Source of the DNA: Trematomus loennbergii
Lineage: Eukaryota > Chordata > Actinopteri > Perciformes > Nototheniidae
DNA: 64,000 nucleotides
Assembly (NCBI GenBank): GCA_012861695.1
Contig: JAAOOA010000133.1
Coordinates: 398,501 to 462,500, forward strand
Reading direction: 5' to 3'
Numbering within the stretch: position 1 is the stretch's first letter; each line of letters opens with the position of its first letter. A program made the position numbers and the translations under genes. Shown in pieces: positions 55,588-64,000 of this stretch. The notes beneath the pieces were generated by a model. That model searched no databases, was not told where the DNA came from, and worked only from the letters and a program-made list of their open reading frames with translations.

Positions 55588-55834
55588 ATGGAGAGAGAAA
55601 CGGTGTGTTTAACGGAGTTTGCAGGAAAAGGTGATCTAGTAAACATGAGGAAAGTCCAAATGCTGCTGTCGTTGAAGCAGCGACTCACTGCTGCTGCTGA
55701 AGATATATTTGCTCTGTTTGAAAAAACGATAGCAGAGCACGAGGAGGAGCTGTCTCTTTCCAAAGAGGAGAACGAGAGACTCCAGAAACTACTGGACGCT
55801 GTTTTACAGCCTCAGCTTCGGATACACAGAGCAG
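55588..55834 (+). CDS. C2H2 zinc-finger gene, copy 3, exon 1
   Basis: Open from ATG 55588 (MERETVCLTEFAGKGDLVN) through a second ATG at 55645 (MRKVQMLLSLKQRLTAAAED, IFALFEKTIAEHEEELSLSK, NERLQKLLDAVLQPQLRIHR) to donor GTCTGT at 55835, phase 1. One Lys is lost relative to copy 1 (LKQR versus LKKQR). The family usually starts at the MSKVQ-type Met; both starts are possible. Best-preserved first exon together with copy 1. Confidence 0.85.
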
Positions 55835-55866
55835 GTCTGTTCCCTTTACTCTTAATAAACACTTTA

Positions 55867-56300
55867 AAGCAGGGGTGTCCAAAGTACGGCCCGGGGTCCA
55901 AATGCGACCCGCTGGCCATTTTGAATTGGCCCTCAGCAAATTCAAAAAGTATAATGAAATATGGCCCACAAAGGAAACTTGTGCTTTTCTTATATTGTAC
56001 TAATTAAATATATATGTACACATATATTACACAGTAGTATTCATGTGTTAATAAGCCCACTTTTAAAATAAATTCAGTCAATTCATGTTGATAACATTTT
56101 CTAACAAATCTTAGTTGATAAAAAAGCCTAATAACTTATTTACATAACAAGCTTGAAATAGACCCTTCATATTTCATCTTCTTATAATCACTCTGAGACT
56201 TCTGTGTTAAGGGATGAGCTGCCAACAAGATAAATGAAACCCTATAGAGAGCTGTGATGTAGGTTCATGTGAGCACTGCAGCAGTCTAAAGCCCGCCCAA
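55867..56300 (+). mobile_element. hAT-type element fragment in copy 3 intron
   Basis: CAGGGGTGTCCAAAGTACGG then TTGGCCCTCAGCAAATTCAA. Same family as 23155-23640. Inserted within 35 bases after the exon 1 donor of copy 3. Confidence 0.75.
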
Positions 56301-56375
56301 AATGCTCTCATTGGTTGAGACGTGATAATAACACGTTAACTTGCCCAGCCCTACTATTCATACGTTCATTAACAC

Positions 56376-57547
56376 TTAACCTGTTAAGCACCAAGCCTGT
56401 TTTTCATGTTTCAGGCTCGAAAATGACATGCCCAAAACAAATGACTACAACTTAACTTCTAAAAGGGTTATATGAATAATTTCTTTTATCAAAGCAAGGT
56501 TACATCTGTGAGTTGGATGTAGAAGTGTCAGAATCAATATAGATGTTTTTTATTTTAAAGAAATTCAGATTTTACATAGTAAAAAACTGTAAATTATAGT
56601 GTCCGTCCAAAAAATCTTTTTACTTATAGTGAAAACTACCCTTGGATGATGGGTTAGTAGACTAAAAGCTTTAGGAATCCAAAGTACAACATATAATAAG
56701 TACCCTGTATCAAGATTGATGCAAAACAAGTGACATTTGACCTTTTTAGAGAGGTTTATCCAAAACCACCCCACCTCTGAGGTGATTTGGGTGAAAATGT
56801 TTTTTTTTTCATATCTCTGGCCCCCCTTGGTCGATTTTGATGGTTGACACCTCTTTCTGACCGTTAGAGCCAATAGAATCGAAGGGGAGGCCCCACACAC
56901 ACTCGTTGTGAAAACAAACGGTGGGGGCTTCCCGCATGCAGGTTTGCACCAGAGTGAAGCGATCTCTCTCGCTCTGACATCTGGAAACGAAAAAGCAGTT
57001 TTATTGCTTATGGATTATCAGAAATCATTTCAAAGAGGACACAGACACATTGGATTAACCTATGGATTAACTGCAGCATCGTTTTATTTATCGTTTTAAT
57101 GCCATTGAAGACCAGTTTTGACCAAGGTAAGCCATGTTAGCGCTTGTAGCTACCTAGCGCCACATGTTTTGATGTACGTTTTCATTTATAGCGTCGCAAA
57201 TGTTTATCACTGAGTGTTGAGGTGGGCACCCACATATTCTGTGTCTCCAGGAGATGCTAATCGAGGGGTTGGCTGTGCATCTAGGATAAGTAATAAGGAG
57301 TTATGAGTGAGTTTAGGTGCAGTGACAGGTTACATTTTTTCGCTCGTGGCTAATTCAGAGGCTGAGTGTTAGCATTGTGGGTTTTTTTTGGAATTGTTTT
57401 TAAAAAGATCAGTTAGCTGAGTTTCTTCCCGTTACATGGATATAAAACATTCATAGTTTATTAAATATTAAGATTCCTTAGACGTTGTTTCCTGCAAATT
57501 ACGCGTTTATCCGCCCGGTACCGGGGGGGCAGTGCGTAACAGGTTAA
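56376..57547 (+). mobile_element. piggyBac-like MITE, TTAA ends (plus orientation)
   Basis: TTAA at 56376-56379 and 57544-57547. Ends CCTGTTAAGCACC and GTGCGTAACAGG. The interior shares CACCAGAGTGAAGCGATC and ACACATTGGATTAACCTATG with the next element in inverse orientation. No transposase. Confidence 0.8.
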
Positions 57548-57695
57548 GCTGAAAAATAATTTCTTTGAGTTAAAGACAAGTGAAAACATTAATTGACCAA
57601 AAAGTAATATAAAAAATAAATGTAGAAAATATTGAATTCATAAAATGCTAAATGTTTCCTTTTGCAATTGTTCCACTATTTATCTCTCTTCTTGT

Positions 57696-58486
57696 TTAAC
57701 CTGTTAAGCCCGAGAGACCCCGGTACCGGGCACTGCCGCAACATCTTGCAGGAAACAGTGTCTGAGGGCATGTTCATTTAATAAACTATGAATGTTTTAT
57801 ATCCATGTAACAGGAAGAAACTCATCTAACTGATCTTTTTTTTTTTTTTTTTAAAGAAAACCCACAATGCTAACACTGAGCCTCTGAATTAGCAACGAGC
57901 GAAAAATGCTAACACCTTACTGCACCGAAAATCACTCACAAAACCTTATTATTTATCTTTTCACCACATCCAACACATCGATTCACATCGTGAGGTGACA
58001 CAGAATCGATTGACACCTACATTACTACTGAATTATACGTATTTGCAACGTTATAAGCAAAAACGGACATCAAAACAGGTGACGCTAGGTAGCTAAAAAT
58101 GCTAACATTTTTACCTTGGCTCTGTAGTCTCTCCAAAGTGGTCTTCAATGGCATTAAAACGATAAAAACGCTGCTGAAGTTAATCCATAGGTTAATCCAA
58201 TGTGTCTGTGTCCCTTTGAAATGATTTCTGATAATCCATAAGCATTAAAACTGCTTTTCCGTTTCCAGATGTCAAAGCTAGAGATAGGTTCACTCTGATG
58301 GAAAATTACATGCGCGAAGCCCCCACCTTTTCTCTTCACAACGTGTGTGTGGGGAACTCCCCCTTCAATTCTATTGGCTCTAACGGTCAGAAAGAGGTGT
58401 CAACCATCAAAATCGAGCAAGGGAAGCCAGAGATATGGAAAATCCACCCAAATGCTGAAAAACAGGCTCAGGGCTTAACAGGTTAA
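57696..58486 (-). mobile_element. piggyBac-like MITE, TTAA ends (minus orientation)
   Basis: TTAA at 57696-57699 and 58483-58486. Ends CCTGTTAAGCCCGAGAG and GGGCTTAACAGG. Internally deleted inverse relative of 56376-57547, with 148 bases between them. Confidence 0.82.
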
Positions 58487-58813
58487 TGTTCCCCTTTTAT
58501 AAATGTATTTTTAAATGATTTATTCATTGTTAAATGTATGTATTTATTTTTTCATATTGAGACAGAAAATGAAATAAAGGTAAAAGAAAAAATACAAAAT
58601 TACATTTTGGGTGTATTCAGATTGTGAGTTCCCTCTTATTTCATCATTTATAGAAGTGCAACCGTAAACATGTCCAGCAGTAAAATGCAACACTGACAAT
58701 AAATCAAGAAACGTCATAAATCAAACACTGACAGGGAAAATTTTATTGCAGTATCATTACTTTTACATAAGAAGGTGCTGTACATTTTTCTGTTAATAAT
58801 TGCGTACTTTTAC

Positions 58814-59312
58814 TTAAAGGGGACCTATCATGCAAAATGCACTTTTGTACGTCTTTTATACATGAATATGTGTCCCCGGTGTTCCAGGGAACTCACCAAG
58901 TGTCAGAAAACACAACCCTCTCTATTTTCCTCCATACCCAAATCTCTAAAAAAGGGGCTGCAACGGATCTGATCAAAACTGATCCAGATTTGAACACTGT
59001 CCTGACGTCAGGACAGTGGCGCTACGGCTATTGGGCCAACTCCACCAATCAGGAGGAGACAGCCACGGCCATTGCCGTTCGAAAGCGCTGGAGATGCTGT
59101 AGTACATATGCCAGGCCTGTAGGTGGTGCTGTTCTCACAGAATCAGCCCTTGCAAAAACAGGGGTAAAAAAGTGCAAATTGAGTGAAATGAGGCATGGCT
59201 AAAATGCATGATCTGTTTGGTATTTTGAAGGAAAAAAAAGTATAAATATGCCTTATATAGGTATGGTCCTACACTATATTATTATAATATAGCATGATAG
59301 GTCCACTTTAAA
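58814..59312 (+). mobile_element. TTAA-target MITE, copy 7
   Basis: TTAA at 58814-58817 and 59309-59312. Near-identical to copies 1, 2 and 4. The 121-codon frame inside is shared with those copies and is not regarded as a gene. Confidence 0.9.
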
Positions 59313-59995
59313 GGGGACCTAGTATGCAAAATGCACTTTTGATGTCTTTAATACATAAATATATGTGTCCCCTGTGTGTCAGGAGACTCACAAAGTGTCA
59401 GGAGAGAGAGAGAGAGAGAGACACAGAGACAGACACATAGACACAGAGAGAGAGACACAGAGACAGAGACAGACAGACAATGTTTGTAACTGTTCTAGCG
59501 GCAAACACTTAAGAAAGGACATGTCAAGCTATGTGCTGTATCAGAAATAATGCACAGAGTGTTTTGGGAGTACTATGGTTCTGTGTTTACATTAGCAAGC
59601 ATGCTAACACTCAGAGCTAATGCTGTAGGCTACTGGAGAGAATATGTGTAACGTAATGTCCTTGCGGTAAACCCTGCGAGAGAGAAAGGTTTGAGCTCCT
59701 ACTGTTTCAGAAATAATGCTTGAAGTAGTTTGGAACATAATATGGCATTTAATCACGGCAGCATTTAGCTGAGTTTCTCCCGGTAGAAAACTCTCTTAGC
59801 AGGGGAAGCTGCATGACGCTACAAAGGGGCGTGGCTAGCAGCAGCTGTTCCATTTAACAGAATCAGCCTTTTTGGAACAGGGCTGGAATAGAGGGGTATG
59901 AGGCATGGCTACAATGGGTGATCTGTTTGGTATTTTAAGCAAAAAACTTCACAGTCATGTTTTGTATAGGTATGGCCCTACAATATATTTTTAGT
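59309..59995 (+). mobile_element. Diverged TTAA-family MITE abutting copy 7
   Basis: Begins TTAAAGGGGACCTAGTATGC, sharing its TTAA with the previous element. It has a GA/CAGA-rich microsatellite at 59402-59480 and ends near TATGGCCCTACAATATATTT without a clear right TIR. Confidence 0.75.
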
Positions 59996-60306
59996 ATTAC
60001 CATTCTATAGGCGTAGTGTAGCTGTGAACGATCCCAAATACAATTCATTGTTTACATTGCAGCTAGTGCTAAACCAGAAGAAAAACCCTTTTTCATTTTT
60101 AACTGGAAGTGGAATGGGGCTGGGCTACGTGAGGTGAATTGAGCCAACAAAAATACACAATAGGTGGGACTAAGAAAGATAATATTAAAGTATAAAAACA
60201 AAGGCATTATTAGGGCTGAAAATGTCTCCCGTTTTAATGGTGATTAGATTTTTAAATGCTAACACTTAACAGATTTTTCTGACTGTGTGTTTCCTGTTTC
60301 CTGCAG

Positions 60307-61260
<954 letters not shown>

Positions 61261-61425
61261 CAGTTCACACATGAGAAAAATCTGTCTGACTTGATTAACA
61301 TTGTTGCACAACATTCATATAAGACTTAAATGAACTCCATCTTTATCAACATAAGTGGACAATATGTTTAATGTTTTTGTCATACTGATTTTCTGATTTA
61401 TACGTTAACCACTGACTGTTTTTAA

Positions 61426-61765
61426 AAAGCATAACATTTGCTTTGCAGATGATTTGCAGGTATACCTGCCTATAAAAGCAAATAAGGAATCTAGGATTGC
61501 CTTGCTTAGCTGTCTGAAAGACATAAAATCATGGATGGAAATCAACTTCTTGACTCAACGAAAACAAGACAGAGATTTTAATATTTGGTTGGACAGTGTG
61601 AACTCCTGGATGGCTTTTAATAGTGTACTCAGCCCCTTAGCCTCCTACAGCTCTGTCAGAAATCTTGGAGTCATGTTTGACAACTGTTTTAAATTTGACA
61701 ATTAAATAAGCTCAGTTGTCAAGACAAGCTTCTTCCAGCTGCGGCTTCTGGGGAAGGTACAGATG
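61426..61765 (+). pseudogene. L2-like LINE reverse transcriptase fragment
   Basis: Reads FADDLQVYLPIKANKESRIA, LLSCLKDIKSWMEINFL, then SPLASYSSVRNLGVMFDNCF and, after a stop and shift, VVKTSFFQLRLLGKV. FADD is the catalytic motif of the reverse transcriptase. Broken and truncated. It interrupts the 3' flank homology of zinc-finger copy 3 at 61420. Confidence 0.82.
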
Positions 61766-61794
61766 TAGCAGCTTATTTAGGACAGTTTGAAACG

Positions 61795-61845
61795 CGAGGG
61801 CCGTGAACGGCCCGTGAACGGCCCGTGAACGGCCCGTGAAAGGCC
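61795..61845. repeat. 11-bp tandem repeat
   Basis: GGCCCGTGAAC repeated about four times (GGGCCGTGAACGGCCCGTGA...). Short and GC-rich. Confidence 0.9.
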
Positions 61846-63150
61846 AGTGATGAAGAGCCTGCCCCCAGTCTGACATGAGACCGCCCCCGTGATAAATAAT
61901 GTAATTATTGTGAAGCCAGCTGCAATGGATCATTGATCCACCAGGGGGTGCAGTGGGGTTCCACACTGGAGCTCATGTGAAATCAACTTCGATACAGTAA
62001 GCTGGATGTACAGTATGTCTGGTACTACTGTATAGCGGATCTTTGTTAAGATCCATATGTCACGGATAGGATCATAGTCTGTGCTAAATAAGACATGTAA
62101 TCATTTACAAAACATCACCATGTTGTTATTTAACAAAATAATGTTGTTTAGTCGAAAAAAACGAACGAGAGGAAATGCAGCCGGCTCTCGATTTTTAATC
62201 CTAATTTAATCATCATCTTCACCACGATCATTTATGTTTATGTTCGCCGAATTGACATGAAATCACTGACAAATATGAATATTCTGTATTCAACTTCATT
62301 AAAACGTTATTAACGTGCCTAAACTCAGTAATTCACTAAAAATATTTATATTTTAATGGAGCCTTGTCAGGCAGATCAGGATCCCGACGCGTAGCGATTT
62401 TTCCCCACAATGACCAAGTCGCTGCAAATTATCCCGCTTATTACATGGCCACATTCTCAACAAAGTAATGAAATGAAATGCTTTTATGGATTTAGAAAAT
62501 GTTTTTATTGATTTAAAAAATAGTTGTATGTATTGATTTAAATTGACATGCATCCGCTAAGAAAAATAGTCCGTTGTTACCGTTTTTTAAACAGTCTGAA
62601 TGCACACCTAATGGCCCATCAACCACAGCTCTCTCCCCCCCCCGATCTTTCTTCTCCAGCAGTTAAGTTAACTGTAGGTTACTCTGAGTGACAAGCTTAC
62701 AGTTAGTGAAGTAACACTTTTTTGTGTGAGTCACGACCTGGCTGTTTCATTCAAACATAACGCTCCAAATGCTACTGTTTCCACTCGGACTTCAATACAG
62801 CTACACCATTGTTTGGTTTCCATGGTAGCGCGTCTCTTTATATATACAGTCTATGCTCTTTAGTAGCGCGCACTCCTTTCCTGTAAATTACAGGTCCAGC
62901 TGCTGCATGAGACAGACACTGAAAAGTATTATCATCTGAAATTAATCATTATGTTATTAGTATTTTTACAGCTTGTATTTAGAAATACTCTGTTGTAATT
63001 ATTGATGCATACATGTGTTCATCCATTCAATGTGGCATCTGCTATAATGGGGTTAATGTATGATATTACTTAATAATACAATACACTATATAATATGTGA
63101 CCCGCTCTATCGAAATCAGTCGGAAGTCGCAACGGCTCATTTCAAAATAA
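61846..63150. other. No gene recognised
   Basis: AT-rich DNA. TTTATATATACAGTCTATGC and GCTGCTGCATGAGACAGACA (62897) look repeat-derived; the latter recurs at 63930. No coding or RNA feature supported. Confidence 0.45.
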
Positions 63151-63164
63151 ACGTGGATTTGCGT

Positions 63165-63520
63165 AAAAAACTATTTTTTCGGGGTTCGGGTGTTTTGTTT
63201 GATTTTAAATAAACAAAGTCTTGGCTTTCAGAATATGAAACTTTTATTTCCAAAATCACACGATAAATACATTTGTGAAGCTTGTAAAGGGAAGATGACA
63301 GGCAGCAATCTGCTCTTCCGCAGCGCCTCCCTCCGGCTGAAATTATGAATGTACAGTAAGGCATATAGTAATCATAGATAACACGGCAGGGTCCGTTACA
63401 GTTTGTTTTCATCTGATTTCAAATAAACAAAGTCTTGGCTTTCAGAATATTAAACTTGTTTCGGCAAATTTAGATGATAAATACAACTATGAAGCTTGTA
63501 ACGGCATAATTACAAGCGGA
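63165..63520. repeat. Tandem duplication, about 235-bp spacing
   Basis: AAATAAACAAAGTCTTGGCT TTCAGAATAT at 63208 recurs at 63421. GATAAATAC...GAAGCTTGTAA at 63262 recurs at 63475. Diverged, non-coding. Confidence 0.8.
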
Positions 63521-64000
63521 GAACGGAGTAATTTAACGTTACAGCAGGCATAACAACAGCCGGTGTTTCTCGTGAGTGTTTTCCCCGGGAAACAAACACA
63601 ATATACACTTACGCAAAAATACACAAACACACACACACACATACACTCGCGAGCTTCCCCCAGACCAGTAATCCAAACGGAAATATTTTCCCTCCGGACT
63701 ATTTTGATCATTTGCTCCGCTAATAATCAATCAGATCGATGGATTCCAGAGAAGAGGAAACTTTGAAGGCCTTTTTCTCAAAATGATGACTCGGTGACAG
63801 TCATTATATAATGTGACATATTTTGCTTAATATTTGGAGTACAAAAACAATCCTGATATCATTAGAAAGCTAGGAATCTCCTCTTTCCAACAGTGTATAC
63901 AACTCAAAATGTGTCACTCATTACTGGATCAGCTGCTGCATGAGACAGACACTGACGCTGTCAGAAGAGAGGGAGGACAAAGAGAGGCCAGGCTCCGTGT
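63521..64000. other. Window end, no gene recognised
   Basis: Contains a short CA-rich run (63625-63645) and GCTGCTGCATGAGACAGACACTGACG, a second copy of the 62897 segment. Nothing else supported. Confidence 0.4.

Overview
The window is nuclear DNA from a ray-finned (teleost) fish. Evidence: a vertebrate SLC4 transporter gene with GT-AG introns; the fish-type C2H2 zinc-finger family with a 'MSKVQMLLSL' first exon; Rex1/L2-like and I/Nimb-like LINE fragments; Tc1, hAT, Harbinger and TTAA-target (piggyBac-like) elements; and dense micro- and minisatellites. No bacterial genes, CRISPR arrays, rRNA or tRNA genes were seen. ORF length alone is not evidence of coding here, because many long open frames are translated repeats.

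Region 1 (1-22,930, + strand): the 3' half of an electrogenic Na+/HCO3- cotransporter gene, best matched to slc4a5 (NBCe2). Twelve exons are placed from 554 to 22,235, covering the transmembrane domain from the stilbene-reactive segment to the cytoplasmic tail. The tail has a Lys/Glu-rich tract and ends in ETTL, a class I PDZ ligand. A 3' UTR with a polyA signal at 22,904 follows. The introns are packed with minisatellites (57, 72, 33, 40, 14, 37 and 37 bp units), CA repeats, MITEs and a ~1.1 kb ACCAC-like degenerate satellite. Several exons (8046-8205, 12951-13018, 14769-14940, probably 16717-16945) carry one-base indels although all splice sites and the protein around them are conserved. This suggests assembly indel errors more than gene decay.

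Region 2 (22,930-31,010): repeats only. It holds hAT-type elements (one with an 8-bp target duplication), a minus-strand LINE endonuclease fragment, a tRNA-derived SINE, a Rex1-like reverse transcriptase tail and a ~2.6 kb region bounded by inverted repeats.

Region 3 (31,010-61,430): three tandem copies of a two-exon C2H2 zinc-finger gene. First exons are at 31,144, 44,873 and 55,588; second exons are at 35,803, 50,828 and 60,307. Each copy starts its homology at the same short motif, each time right next to different unrelated sequence, mostly transposon. All second exons have frame breaks. Between copies 1 and 2 lies the most interesting locus: a three-exon gene (36,857-38,222) encoding paired zinc-finger motifs, a basic coiled segment, a Pro/Gln-rich linker and a helical domain that may resemble a recombinase core-binding domain. 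Its introns splice in phase, but its frame is also broken by single bases. A possible first exon of an acidic protein with a CRE-rich upstream region sits at 53,561.

Region 4 (61,430-64,000): a LINE reverse transcriptase fragment, short tandem repeats and duplicated non-coding DNA with no recognisable gene.

I do not see a clearly new biological system. The best leads are the 36.9-38.2 kb gene, the systematic one-base indels, the several transposon insertions for which an empty site is visible within the same window, and intronic minisatellites that multiply transcription-factor-like motifs.
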